From: JAWWPY01 sp033854735
GTDB taxonomy: Bacteria > Actinomycetota > Actinomycetes > Streptosporangiales > Streptosporangiaceae
Direction of reading: 5' to 3'
DNA length: 64,000 nt
Assembly: GCA_033854735.1 (NCBI GenBank)
Contig: JAWWPY010000422.1
Span: forward strand, 1 to 64,000
How positions within the stretch are numbered: position 1 is the first letter of the stretch; each line of letters starts with the position of its first letter. The notes under the pieces were generated by a model that was given only the letters and a program-made list of their open reading frames with translations, was not told where the DNA came from and ran no database searches. The translations under genes and the position numbers were made by a program. This document shows, one piece after another, positions 42,224 to 51,205 of the stretch.

Positions 42224-43245
42224 GGTCTCACCGCCCGTGACTGGCCGGCTTCGGCCGACACGCCCATGCCCGCCCCGGCTGGGCCGGGCATGGCCCGGGC
42301 GAGGCGCCTACGGCGTTCGGGGACCAGCCCGGACGGCCGGAACCAGAGGAACAGCAGGATCAGCACGCCGAGCAGCATGAACTGGACGGCCTCCGCCACG
42401 CCCGCGTACCCGAACGACGGCAGGTACCGCAGCGATTCCTCGAACACGCCCAGCACGACCGCGGCGCCGAGCATGGCCCCGAAATTGTTGCCCACGCCAC
42501 CGACGATGATCGCGACGAAATACAGGAAGGTCTCCCCTGTGCTCCAGGAGCCCGGGGACCAGGCCCCGATGAACTGGACCAGGATCGCCCCGCTCAGGGC
42601 GGCCAGCGCCCCGCCGAGCACGTACACCTTCATGCTCTCCGCCCGCACGTTCACCCCGAGCGACGCCAGCGCGTCCGGATGCTCACGCATCGCCCGCAGC
42701 CGCCGCCCCCACGGCGAGCTCGTGAGCCGGTGCACCAGCCCGTAGACCAGTACCACCACTACGGCGAGCATCGCCACGTAGAACCAGCCGTAGGGGACCT
42801 CGGCCAGGTTGAGGCGGCTTTGGAACGGCTTGGGGATCGCCGCGATGCCGTTCTGGCCGTTGAACCAGGATGCCTCGGTCAGCACCAGGGTGCTGGCGAT
42901 GAGAGAGACCACCAGCATGACCATGGCCTGGAAATCACGCCGGGCCGGGCGCAGCGCGAACGACCCAACGACCCACGCCAGCGCGCCTCCAGCTGCGGCC
43001 GCCAGCAGCCAGGGCAGCGGGAACGGCAGCGTCGCCCCCAGGATGTATTGCTGGAAACTCGCCCCTGTGGACGGGCCCAGGGTGAGAACGCCGCTGATGT
43101 AGGCACCGATGGACTGGAACATGATGAACGCGAAGTTCATCACCCCGCCCACCCCGTACTGAAGGTTCAGCGACCAGCAGGCGATCGTGTTCACGCCGAA
43201 GAACACCAGCAGGGTGAGCAGGTAGTACTGGTAGGCCGAACTCAT
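42220..43245 (-). CDS. livM: ABC transporter permease (LivM)
   Basis: 341 residues from ATG 43245, which overlaps the stop of livH by 4 bp. Eight or more membrane spans are seen, with the LivM signature GVNVRAESMKVYVLGGALAALSGAIL and VGGVGNNFGAMLGAAVVLGV. The tail (about 315-341) is Pro/Ala/Gly-rich. The longer frame from 43359 would lie inside livH and is rejected. Confidence 0.92.
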   Translation of the reverse strand: MSSAYQYYLLTLLVFFGVNTIACWSLNLQYGVGGVMNFAFIMFQSIGAYISGVLTLGPSTGASFQQYILGATLPFPLPWLLAAAAGGALAWVVGSFALRPARRDFQAMVMLVVSLIASTLVLTEASWFNGQNGIAAIPKPFQSRLNLAEVPYGWFYVAMLAVVVVLVYGLVHRLTSSPWGRRLRAMREHPDALASLGVNVRAESMKVYVLGGALAALSGAILVQFIGAWSPGSWSTGETFLYFVAIIVGGVGNNFGAMLGAAVVLGVFEESLRYLPSFGYAGVAEAVQFMLLGVLILLFLWFRPSGLVPERRRRLARAMPGPAGAGMGVSAEAGQSRAVRP

Positions 43246-44129
43246 CGCGCTGCCACATCCATCGCCGTGAAGCCTTTCCGCCACAGCCCGGCCGGGCGGA
43301 CCAGCAGGATGACGACGAGGATGACGAACGCCACCACCTCTTTGAGGGCAGGGGTCCATATCGCGGAGAGTTCACTGGCCATGCCGATCATCACCGCCCC
43401 CACCATCGCCCCATAGGGCTGGCCGACGCTGCCGAACACCGCCGCCGCGACGATAACCAGCAGGAACGCGTTGCCGAAGGTGAAGCTGAAGCTGGCCAGG
43501 TTCAGCGCCAGGGTGACCCCGCCCAGCCCGCACAGGGCACCCGAGATCGCCCACGCCATCGCTGACACCCGGTCCGTGGCAATCCCGCAGCTCCGGGCCA
43601 GTTCGGGGTCGGCGGCGGTCGCCCGCAGGGCCTTGCCTATCCGGGTGTACCGCAGGAGCAGGTGCAGGGCGAGCATGCTCACCGCCGCGACCCCGATGAT
43701 CACCAGCTGGTACGGGGTCAGGATCATCCCCAGAAAGTGCAGCGAGTGGCCCTGGCTCTCGGCATAGCTGCGGAAACTGGTGCCAGCTACGACCTGGATC
43801 GCGTTCTGCAAGATCACCGCGAGCGCGAGCGAAACCATCACCATGGTGAACCGGGACGTTCCCCGGCGCAGGAAGGGCGTGAACACCAGCCTGCTGATCG
43901 CCACCGACACCACTGCACCCGTCACAGCGCCCGCCAGCATAGCCAGCCAGATGCCCGCGCCCGCGGCGTCCACCACATAGGCGATGAACGCCGACACGGT
44001 CATCACGTCACCGTAGGCCAGGTTGAAGATGTTGGACACCCCGAACTGGAGGGTGAAGCCCACCGCGCTGAGCGCGAGGATCGCCGACGTCACCAGCCCA
44101 AAACCAATCGCAAGAGTGAACTGATTCAT
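43242..44129 (-). CDS. livH: ABC transporter permease (LivH)
   Basis: 295 residues, about eight membrane spans. The LivH hallmarks are FGVSNIFNLAYGDVMTVSAFIAY near the N-terminus, RYTRIGKALRATAADPELARSCGI in the central loop, and GSVGQPYGAMVGAVMIGMASE. Together with LivM it forms the channel. It is the first cytoplasmic-membrane gene after the binding protein, with a 335-bp gap. Confidence 0.93.
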   Translation of the reverse strand: MNQFTLAIGFGLVTSAILALSAVGFTLQFGVSNIFNLAYGDVMTVSAFIAYVVDAAGAGIWLAMLAGAVTGAVVSVAISRLVFTPFLRRGTSRFTMVMVSLALAVILQNAIQVVAGTSFRSYAESQGHSLHFLGMILTPYQLVIIGVAAVSMLALHLLLRYTRIGKALRATAADPELARSCGIATDRVSAMAWAISGALCGLGGVTLALNLASFSFTFGNAFLLVIVAAAVFGSVGQPYGAMVGAVMIGMASELSAIWTPALKEVVAFVILVVILLVRPAGLWRKGFTAMDVAAR

Positions 44130-44463
44130 GCGGCGCTAGCTCCCCGCCCCGTCAGGCGGCATCATCGCGACCTGCCTGTCCGCGCCATCGCGCAGGCTCC
44201 CATCCGGGCGGTCCGCCCGCAGGTAGCTGCCACTATCTCGCCCCCTCGGGCTCGTTGTCCATCCGCATCCTTCGGCCCAGCCTTCCTTGCCCCAGCCCTT
44301 CCCCGTCCCAGCCCTTCCCCGTCCGGGCTTCCCCAGAGCGGCTCCTGCCCGGCTGGGCCCGGGCAGGAGCCGCCCCGGCTTTCCCCTCGGCGCGGCCCTG
44401 GCCCGGCTGGCCCGGGGGAAGGGCCCTGCCGTGCCGGGTCGCGCCCGCAGGGCGGCGGTGTGC
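44130..44463. other. Intergenic region between binding-protein and permease genes
   Basis: A CT-rich stretch (44270-44340) holds a roughly 15-bp imperfect repeat of CCCAGCCCTTCCCCGT. No gene is supported, and no promoter or hairpin is clear. The gap in the operon could reflect a processing or attenuator site, which is speculation. Confidence 0.4.
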
Positions 44464-45747
44464 TCAGCCGTTCAGGACCGAGCCCGGAATGACCGTGACC
44501 GGGTTCATCGACTTGTTCGCCGGGTCGTAGTTGTCGAAGGAGAACGCCCGCTCGGCGCTGTGGTACTGGTTGAAGGGGAGCGTCCCGCCCGCGCCGATGT
44601 ACTGGATCTGCTGGCCAGCTTTCAGTGCCGCCAGCCCGGCCGCGTAGCTGTGCACTTGCACGGCACCGGAAGCCACGGCGGTCACCTTGGCGATGAACTT
44701 GTTGTAGGAGGCCGGGGCGGTGGACTTCGCTTCCACCATGGCCAGCGCGGTGATGTTGATCGCGTCATAGTCGGCGATCGCGTACGGGTGCTGGAGGTAC
44801 TGGCTCGGGTCTTTCACCTTGCCGCCCTGCTTCAGCAGCCAGTTCGCGTACACCGTGTGGCTCGGGCTGGTGGGGGGGACATAGGGCGTGATCGCCTTGA
44901 TGTACTTGGCGTAGCTGGCCTGGCCAATCCCGCCGAGCACCGCCTGTATCCAGTCGCTGTTGCTGGTCCGCTGGGTGCCCAGGATGACCGGCAGATGACC
45001 GGCCAGTTGCTGGTATTCGGACAGGAAGGTCGCGGCCGACTGCGGGTCCATCTCCGAGATGATCGCGTCCGGCTTAGCGGCAATGATCTTGGCGATCTCG
45101 GTCCGGTAGGAACTCTGGCCAGGGGCCATGGTGACGTCGGCGACCAGCTTGTGCTGCAGTTTGGAAAATTCGGTCCGCATCGGCGGGACCGACGTCTGCG
45201 CGCCCAGGTCGCTGGTGAACACCGCAGCCGGCCGCTGGTAGTGATTCCCGGCCCAGTACCCGAGGGCGACGCCCTGGAGCGCGTCCGAGGGCGTGATGCG
45301 GTAGAAATACTGGTTTGTCTGCTTGTCGAAATGAGGGTCACCGATGGTGGCGAAGTTCGGGACCTGCGCCGCGGTGACGATCGGCGAAGTGGTCACCGCG
45401 TCGTCAGAGGCACCGATCACCATCACCGGGCTGGCCGAGGCCATCATCTGGTTCGCCGCCGAGGTGGCGTCGGCCGGGTCACCCTTGGTGTCAAAAGCCT
45501 TGCACACGAACTTCTTGCCGAGGACCCCGCCCGCCGCGTTGACCTCGCCGACCCCGGCTAGGCACCCGGCCATGCCGATGCCGCCCTGGTCGGCATTGGC
45601 GCCGGTGAAGGGGTAGATCACGCCGATATTCATCGCAGACCCGCCGGACCCGGAATTTCCGGATGACGAGCCGCAGCCGGTCGCAGTGAGCGCCGAGGCC
45701 GCGGCGATCGCGAGCACGGGCGTCAGCTTCTGGAGCAGTGCCTGCAT
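44464..45747 (-). CDS. ABC transporter substrate-binding lipoprotein (LivK-type)
   Basis: 427 residues from ATG 45747, with GGGAG 7 nt upstream; ATG 45753 has no spacing. The signal peptide (1-23) ends in the lipobox ALTATGC. The mature protein begins with a Ser/Gly linker and then NIGVIYPFTGANADQGGIGM, a type I periplasmic-binding fold, with SPIVTAAQVPNFATIGDPHF and TQRTSNSDWIQAV. It binds the solute outside the membrane. Its promoter region carries the TATAATCA motif shared with the other catabolic units. Confidence 0.94.
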   Translation of the reverse strand: MQALLQKLTPVLAIAAASALTATGCGSSSGNSGSGGSAMNIGVIYPFTGANADQGGIGMAGCLAGVGEVNAAGGVLGKKFVCKAFDTKGDPADATSAANQMMASASPVMVIGASDDAVTTSPIVTAAQVPNFATIGDPHFDKQTNQYFYRITPSDALQGVALGYWAGNHYQRPAAVFTSDLGAQTSVPPMRTEFSKLQHKLVADVTMAPGQSSYRTEIAKIIAAKPDAIISEMDPQSAATFLSEYQQLAGHLPVILGTQRTSNSDWIQAVLGGIGQASYAKYIKAITPYVPPTSPSHTVYANWLLKQGGKVKDPSQYLQHPYAIADYDAINITALAMVEAKSTAPASYNKFIAKVTAVASGAVQVHSYAAGLAALKAGQQIQYIGAGGTLPFNQYHSAERAFSFDNYDPANKSMNPVTVIPGSVLNG

Positions 45748-45894
45748 TGGCATCTCCCACTTCCTAGAACGCGCCGTCGGCCGCCGAGCGCCGACCAGCC
45801 CGTGCCTTCCTGGGTCTGGCGCACCCCTGGCCCGGGCAGACCACTGCGGCACCCGGAGGTGGCAGTGGTCGGCACCCCTATTAGAGGAGATGAT

Positions 45895-45908
45895 CGTAAT
45901 GATTATAG
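45895..45908 (-). promoter_or_regulatory. TATAATCA site upstream of the binding-protein gene
   Basis: Minus-strand CTATAATCATTACG. It shares CTATAATCA with the sites at 30728 and 32728 and TATAATCA with 30615. It is about 148 bp upstream of the start of the binding-protein gene. Confidence 0.55.
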
Positions 45909-46025
45909 CTTGTATGCGTCAAGGGTCACGCTCCCGGGAGAGTGGAGGTGGCCCAGGCGGCCGGCCGTGCGGATGCGAGGGACGGGCGAGCACCCTGGGG
46001 ATGCCCGTCCGCAGCGCAGGGCTGG

Positions 46026-46463
46026 TTAAGACCGGATCACGATGGTGTTCGCCGCCCTGTCGTGCAGGCCACGCAGGTCACGGTCGGTGACCAGTGGCGG
46101 CAGCACGGCGAGCAGCAGCATGGTGCGCACGAGCGCCCAGACCAGCCCGACGGGCTTGCCGTCCAGCCGGGCCACCCGGATACCCAGCAGGCGCTTGCCC
46201 ACCGTGAACCCGGTGAGCGCGGTCAGAATGTAGACCTCGACCGCGAACACGGCCAGCGTCGCCCAGCCCCGGGAGTGGAAGATGGCCAGGCCGATCAGCG
46301 TGCTCAGGATCCAGTCGATGAACAGGGCCGCCAGGCGCCTGCCCATGCCAGCCACCGACCGGGCGCCATGCTCGGGGAGGCCGAACTGCGCGCCCGGGTA
46401 GCGCGAGTCCTCGGCGAGCGGGCGTGAGCCAGGCAGCCACGCCGCCCATCGTCGCTCAGTCAC
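46026..46463 (-). CDS. RDD family membrane protein
   Basis: 145 residues from GTG 46463; a longer frame to 46610 would run into the glnA promoter. The N-terminal region is soluble; the RDD motif lies in GMGRRLAALFIDWILSTLIGL. A second hydrophobic segment (LAVFAVEVYILTALTG) and a final one (LVRTMLLLAVLPPLV) follow, then RGLHDRAANTIVI, typical of RDD proteins. Function unknown. It is divergent from glnA, the same order as in other actinobacteria. Confidence 0.87.
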   Translation of the reverse strand: MTERRWAAWLPGSRPLAEDSRYPGAQFGLPEHGARSVAGMGRRLAALFIDWILSTLIGLAIFHSRGWATLAVFAVEVYILTALTGFTVGKRLLGIRVARLDGKPVGLVWALVRTMLLLAVLPPLVTDRDLRGLHDRAANTIVIRS

Positions 46464-46469
46464 GGGTCT

Positions 46470-46475
46470 ACGGTA
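46470..46475 (-). promoter_or_regulatory. -10 box of the RDD gene
   Basis: TACCGT on the minus strand ends 6 nt before GTG 46463, leaderless geometry. Confidence 0.5.
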
Positions 46476-46583
46476 ACCGTTGCGGGCCGGCCGCAGAACC
46501 AGGCCTGGGAGCGCGGCGCGGCACGGCCAGGCGGCCGCCCGAAAGCAGCCCTGGCCAGGCCGGGCGTGCCAGCTGAGGCACGC

Positions 46584-46621
46584 GTAACACGTGTGAAACA
46601 CTAGGGACACGGCTCGTTAAT
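46584..46621 (+). promoter_or_regulatory. GlnR box upstream of glnA
   Basis: GTAAC, six bases, GAAAC, six bases, GACAC, six bases, TTAAT. The first half matches the actinobacterial GlnR box (GTNAC-n6-GAAAC) exactly, the second half is degenerate. It lies about 125-160 bp upstream of ATG 46747 and should mediate nitrogen control of glnA. Confidence 0.8.
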
Positions 46622-46746
46622 TGCTGCCAGCTAACGTCAAGGCGCGTCCTGCCGCGAGCACGACCCCCATGCGGCCAGCCCAGCGTGGCGGTGCAGCGCC
46701 AGGGCAAAGTGGCAACCCCAGTGCCAGCACCGTTCAGGGAGGGTTG

Positions 46747-48171
46747 ATGTTCAAGAGTGGTGACGAGGTTCTAAAGTTCATCACCGATAATAAGGTCCAG
46801 TTTGTCGATGTCAGGTTCTGTGACCTGCTGGGGACCGTGCAGCACTTCACGATCCCGACAGAGACGTTCGACGACAAGGTCTTCACCGAAGGCCGCATGT
46901 TCGACGGTTCCTCGATTCGCGGGTTCCAGCAGATCCACGAGTCGGACATGCTCCTGATGCCGGACCCGACCACGGCGCTGATCGATCCGTTCCGCCAGCA
47001 CTCCACCCTGAACATGACGTTCTTCGTGCATGACCCGCTGACGGGTGAGCCGTACAGCCGTGACCCGCGCAACGTGGCCCGCAAGGCGGAGGATTTCCTC
47101 CGCGGCACTGGGATCGCTGACACCGCGTTCTTCGGGCCCGAGGCGGAGTTCTACATCTTCGACTCGGTGCGCTACGAGACCGGCCCCAACGCTGGCTACT
47201 ACTACATTGACTCGGTCGAAGGGGCCTGGAACACCGGGCGCGAGGAAGTAGGCGGGAACCTCGGCTCCAAGCCCCCCTACAAGGGCGGGTACTTCCCGGT
47301 CCCGCCTGCGGACCACTACACCGACCTGCGCTCGGCGATGGTCCGCGCGCTGATCGACGTGGGCCTCACGGTGGAGATGCAGCACCACGAGGTCGGCACC
47401 GCGGGGCAGGCCGAGATCGACATCCTGTTCGGGCCGCTGCTCCAGCAGGCCGACAACCTGATGCTCTACAAGTATGTGGTGAAGAGCGTGGCCCGGGCAG
47501 CGGGCAAGACCGTCACGTTCATGCCCAAGCCGCTGTTCGGTGACAACGGCTCTGGCATGCACTGCCACCAGAGCCTGTGGAAGGACGGCTCGCCGCTGTT
47601 CTACGACGAGGTCGGCTACGCGGGGCTCTCCGACATGGGCCGCTACTACGTCGGCGGCCTGCTGAAGCACGCGCCTTCGCTGCTCGCCTTCACCAACCCC
47701 ACGGTGAACTCCTACCACCGCCTGGTGCCCGGTTACGAAGCGCCGGTCAACCTGGTGTACTCACAGCGGAACCGGTCCGCGTGCGTGCGCATCCCGATCA
47801 CCGGCTCGAACCCGAAGGCGAAGCGCCTGGAGTTCCGGGTGCCCGACCCGTCGGCCAACCCCTACCTGGCGTTCTCCGCCATGCTGATGGCCGGCATCGA
47901 CGGCATCAAGAACAAGATCGAGCCGCACGAGCCCGTGGACAAGGACCTGTACGAGCTGCCGCCGGACGAGGCGCTCGCCATCCCGCAGGTTCCCGGATCG
48001 CTGGAGACGGTGCTCAACACCCTCGAGGCGGATCACGACTACCTGCTTGAGGGCGGCGTGTTCACCCCGGACCTGATCGAGACCTGGCTGGACTACAAGA
48101 GGACCAACGAACTCGACCCGATCCGGCTCCGCCCCTCGCCGCACGAGTTCGAGATGTACTACGACTGCTAG
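46747..48171 (+). CDS. glnA: Glutamine synthetase type I
   Basis: 474 residues from ATG 46747, with GGGAGGG about 7 nt upstream; the in-frame extension to 46621 lies in the promoter. Signatures are FDGSSIRGFQQIHESDM, AEFYIFD, the ATP-site FMPKPLFGDNGSGMHCHQSLW, and NRSACVRIP. Tyr402 in KDLYELPPDE is the adenylylation site, so the enzyme can be switched off by GlnE, encoded 10 kb away in this window. It makes glutamine from glutamate, ammonia and ATP as a dodecamer. Confidence 0.97.
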   Translation: MFKSGDEVLKFITDNKVQFVDVRFCDLLGTVQHFTIPTETFDDKVFTEGRMFDGSSIRGFQQIHESDMLLMPDPTTALIDPFRQHSTLNMTFFVHDPLTGEPYSRDPRNVARKAEDFLRGTGIADTAFFGPEAEFYIFDSVRYETGPNAGYYYIDSVEGAWNTGREEVGGNLGSKPPYKGGYFPVPPADHYTDLRSAMVRALIDVGLTVEMQHHEVGTAGQAEIDILFGPLLQQADNLMLYKYVVKSVARAAGKTVTFMPKPLFGDNGSGMHCHQSLWKDGSPLFYDEVGYAGLSDMGRYYVGGLLKHAPSLLAFTNPTVNSYHRLVPGYEAPVNLVYSQRNRSACVRIPITGSNPKAKRLEFRVPDPSANPYLAFSAMLMAGIDGIKNKIEPHEPVDKDLYELPPDEALAIPQVPGSLETVLNTLEADHDYLLEGGVFTPDLIETWLDYKRTNELDPIRLRPSPHEFEMYYDC

Positions 48172-48180
48172 CAGGCAGTG

Positions 48181-48214
48181 GCCCCTGGCCGGTGAGCCCA
48201 TCGCCGGCCGGGGC
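48181..48214 (+). terminator. GC hairpin after glnA
   Basis: GCCCCTGGCCGG and CCGGCCGGGGC pair over about 11 bp with one bulged T and a 10-nt loop. It begins 10 bp after the glnA stop and lacks a U tract, as is common in high-GC actinobacteria. Confidence 0.6.
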
Positions 48215-48339
48215 ACCCGAAGGTAGTCACGTTCCAGGCGCGAGGCCATCGCTGCCGCCCAGGCCACCGGGCGGTGCCGGTGGCCTTTCGCGTCATGCCA
48301 TGCTGTCAGGGACAGATCCGCGACGCAGCCGGGGCGGGG

Positions 48340-49047
48340 ATGAACCGCGACGACCAAGTGACCATCGCCAGCCTGAACGCGCACGGCGGGGTAGACCGCC
48401 ATGGTGAGCCGTTCGACGTCGAGGCGGCGTGTCATTACCTCAAGGCCGACGTCATCGCGATCCAGGAAGCATGGCGCCCGGACGGCCAGCCAGACCCGCT
48501 GGCCGCCGCGGCACGCGCCCTGGGCGCCGAGGTGAAGCACAACAGCCTGGTGGCCGACACCGACCTCGCCACCCTCCGGGTTGGTCCCGGCACCGAGCCT
48601 GGTTCCTGGGGCCTCGCGATACTGACGGTGCTGCCGGTGACCGGCTACTACGTGGTGGACCTGGGGCGGGCCCCGTGGGACGTAGCCCACCGCGGCGCCC
48701 AGATCCTCACGGTCACCACGCCGGGCGGGCAGTCGCTGCGCGTAGCCAACACCCACCTGACCCACCGGTACATCAGCCTCGTCCAGCTCCGGCGGCTCGT
48801 CAGGCACCTGGCGGGCGGCACGGACCCGACCGTGATCGTCGGTGACCTGAACATGCCCCGCGCGGCCACCTGGGCCGCGGGCGGCTACTCCGGCCCGGTG
48901 CGGGGCAGGACCTACCCGGCTCACCGGCCGCTTGTGCAGCTTGACCACCTGCTCGCCGGCCCAGGCATCACCGACCTTGATGGCGAAGTGCTCGACCCGG
49001 TCGGCTCGGACCACCTACCGATCCGGGCGCAGTTCAGGGTCGGCTGA
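48340..49047 (+). CDS. Endonuclease/exonuclease/phosphatase family protein
   Basis: 235 residues from ATG 48340; ATG 48295 is an alternative. The fold is shown by TIASLNAHGG, the catalytic-type AIQEAWRP, RVANTHLTHRY, VIVGDLNMPRA and GSDHLPIRAQF. These are the Asn, Glu, Asp, His and Asp-His residues of Mg-dependent phosphohydrolases. The substrate (DNA, lipid phosphate or nucleotide) cannot be told. Its 3' end overlaps the convergent sulfotransferase by 33 bp. Confidence 0.88.
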   Translation: MNRDDQVTIASLNAHGGVDRHGEPFDVEAACHYLKADVIAIQEAWRPDGQPDPLAAAARALGAEVKHNSLVADTDLATLRVGPGTEPGSWGLAILTVLPVTGYYVVDLGRAPWDVAHRGAQILTVTTPGGQSLRVANTHLTHRYISLVQLRRLVRHLAGGTDPTVIVGDLNMPRAATWAAGGYSGPVRGRTYPAHRPLVQLDHLLAGPGITDLDGEVLDPVGSDHLPIRAQFRVG

Positions 49048-49995
49048 CCGGGCCTCCGTGCGCGTCCCGTGGCTCACGATCACCGAGGATCCGCGGCCGC
49101 ATATGACGGGGACCCGCCATGATAACGGCGTCAGCCGGGGTTCGCCGGGCAGGCGGTAGTCCCAGGTGGCGCACATCTTGGCCAGGGCCGGGGAAATCTC
49201 GATGCTCTCCGGCGGCGGCGCGGCCGGCTGGATGCGGCCAGATCGGATGTTCTCTGAATTGTCGCCGAGCCCGAACGCGAACCGGGCGTGCGCGAACTGG
49301 CCGTAGTCAAGTATGGCCGGCTCGAACTCCACGTTCAGGAAGCTGCACAGCCCGCGCATCACCGATTCCGGGTCGGCGGTCATGTCCTCATAGCGGACGG
49401 TATGACCCGGCAGTGCGCGGCGGGCCTCCTCGACCTCGGTCATGTACCGAAGCGCATAGTCGGTGACCGAATCGAGGCTGTCAGAGCGGTCGGGGTGCCA
49501 GGCAGGATCCCACGAGGCGTGCAGGGAGGCAACCGCGGCGGCCGGGTGGCGCAGCAGGAAGATCAACCGGGCGTCCGGCCAGCAGTCGGCGATCCGCCGC
49601 CAGAGCAGAACGTTGCTGGGCGTCTTGACCACGATGACCGGCTTGCCGCTGCGCGCCAGCGCATCGGCCAGCACCCGGTCCCACAGCATGTGGTCCAGTT
49701 CTTCCTTGGTCAGGTAGAGCGCTCTCAGGGACGTCTGGATCCACCGCGTCTCCGCCCGGGCCTCCAGGTGCATCAGCGGCAGCTCGGGAGGCGCGTACAG
49801 CTGCGAGTGGCTGCCCAGGATGACCCGCAGGAGGGTGGACCCGGACCGGGCGCCGGACAGGATGAACACCGGTGCCGTCAGCATCCGCTGGCTGCTGGGC
49901 AGCGGCAGTGTCCACGATCGGTGACCCGGCGGACGCGTCAGGTGATACCCGGTAGTGCGCGCGAGCAGCACGTTTACCGGTTGCCTCCATCTCAT
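49015..49995 (-). CDS. Sulfotransferase family protein (second copy)
   Basis: 326 residues from ATG 49995; no strong ribosome site. The P-loop-like segment FILSGARSGSTLLRVILGSHS binds the PAPS phosphate, with HLEARAETRWIQ, VVVKTPSN-like VIVVKTPSNVLLW, and IFLLRHPAAAVASLHASWDP for the 3'-phosphate site. RYEDMTADPESVM follows. It differs strongly from the sulfotransferase at 8.3 kb and belongs to the group of large bacterial sulfotransferases. Substrate unknown. Confidence 0.84.
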   Translation of the reverse strand: MRWRQPVNVLLARTTGYHLTRPPGHRSWTLPLPSSQRMLTAPVFILSGARSGSTLLRVILGSHSQLYAPPELPLMHLEARAETRWIQTSLRALYLTKEELDHMLWDRVLADALARSGKPVIVVKTPSNVLLWRRIADCWPDARLIFLLRHPAAAVASLHASWDPAWHPDRSDSLDSVTDYALRYMTEVEEARRALPGHTVRYEDMTADPESVMRGLCSFLNVEFEPAILDYGQFAHARFAFGLGDNSENIRSGRIQPAAPPPESIEISPALAKMCATWDYRLPGEPRLTPLSWRVPVICGRGSSVIVSHGTRTEARSADPELRPDR

Positions 49996-50197
49996 AGGGC
50001 AGGACTTTACTTCCCTGAGCGAACTTTCGCAGGAGCGACGCGGCACTTCCCAGCCAATCCTGAGGCTGTGATCAGGAAGGCCGCAGGCGGCGCGCTCGCT
50101 GCGCACCGTTACCGGCCGGTACCTATCGAGATCTCCTGTTAATGGCGAAGTCGCCGCGCTAGGGACCGGCCGTCCATAATGGGTCCAAGGTCTCGGG

Positions 50198-51205
50198 ATG
50201 CGCACAACGGGGGTGTCGGCCATCACCACGCCAGAGGGAGCCGGGCCGGGCGAACCGCCACTGGCGGTGCGCGTGCGCGGCCTGACCAAGTCCTACTCGG
50301 GCATACGAGCGGTGCGTGGTATCGACCTGGCGATCCACCAGGGTGAGATCTTCGCCCTGCTGGGCCCGAACGGGGCAGGCAAGACCACCATCGTCGAGAT
50401 CCTCGAGGGCTACCGGGCCAGGGACGGCGGCGAGGTCAGCGTCCTGGGCCAGGATCCTGGCCACCATCGCGCCCGGCTGAAGAGCCGTATCGGCATCGTC
50501 TTGCAGTCCACCGGGGTGGACCGCTACCTCACCGTGGCCGAGACGGTCACCATGTTCGCCGGCTACTACCCGCACCCCCGGCCGGTGGACGAGGTGATCC
50601 ACCTGGTCGGCCTCGACGCCAAGCGCAACGAACGGGTGCTCAAGCTTTCCGGCGGCCAGCAGCGCCGCCTCGACGTCGCGATCGCCCTGGCGGGCGATCC
50701 AGAACTGCTCTTCCTCGATGAGCCGACCACCGGGTTCGACCCTTCGGCCCGGCGTGGGGCCTGGGATGTCGTCAAGGACCTTGCCGCGCTCGGTAAGACG
50801 GTGCTGCTCACCACGCATTACATGGAGGAGGCGCAGTACCTGGCCGACCGGGTGGCGGTCATCGCGGCCGGCCTGATCGTCGCTCAGGGACCGCCCGCCA
50901 GCCTCGGTGCACGGGACCTGGCCCGGGCCAGAATCCGCTTCCGGCTGCCCCCGGGGGCTGTCCCTCCCGATGGCCTGGGTGGCCCGGCCGGCCCCGGCGG
51001 CTTCACCGAACTTGCGCCCGACGACGTCACGCTGGCCCTGCACCAGCTGACCGGCTGGGCCATCGACCAGCGCATCAGCCTGGAGGGGATCGAGGTGACC
51101 CGGCCGTCACTGGAGGACGTCTACCTCGCCCTCACCGGTACCCCGCCCGAGCCTGGCCATGGCCAGCCAGTCCCACAGGCGGCTCATGAAGGAGGCAGCG
51201 CATGA
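50198..51205 (+). CDS. ABC-2 type transporter ATPase
   Basis: 335 residues. Walker A is GPNGAGKTTIVEILEG, signature LKLSGGQQRRLDVA, Walker B LLFLDEPTTGFDP, H-loop TTHYMEEAQYL. The C-terminal region (about 235-335) is less conserved and holds Gly/Pro stretches. It is the motor of an exporter with the permease gene that overlaps it by 4 bp. Exporters of this type move drugs, lipids or glycans; no cargo gene is linked. Confidence 0.94.
   Translation: MRTTGVSAITTPEGAGPGEPPLAVRVRGLTKSYSGIRAVRGIDLAIHQGEIFALLGPNGAGKTTIVEILEGYRARDGGEVSVLGQDPGHHRARLKSRIGIVLQSTGVDRYLTVAETVTMFAGYYPHPRPVDEVIHLVGLDAKRNERVLKLSGGQQRRLDVAIALAGDPELLFLDEPTTGFDPSARRGAWDVVKDLAALGKTVLLTTHYMEEAQYLADRVAVIAAGLIVAQGPPASLGARDLARARIRFRLPPGAVPPDGLGGPAGPGGFTELAPDDVTLALHQLTGWAIDQRISLEGIEVTRPSLEDVYLALTGTPPEPGHGQPVPQAAHEGGSA

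Noticed and set aside
46621..46746. N-terminal extension of glnA
   Set aside because: This part overlaps the promoter region just after the GlnR box; the family N-terminus starts at 46747 with a ribosome site.
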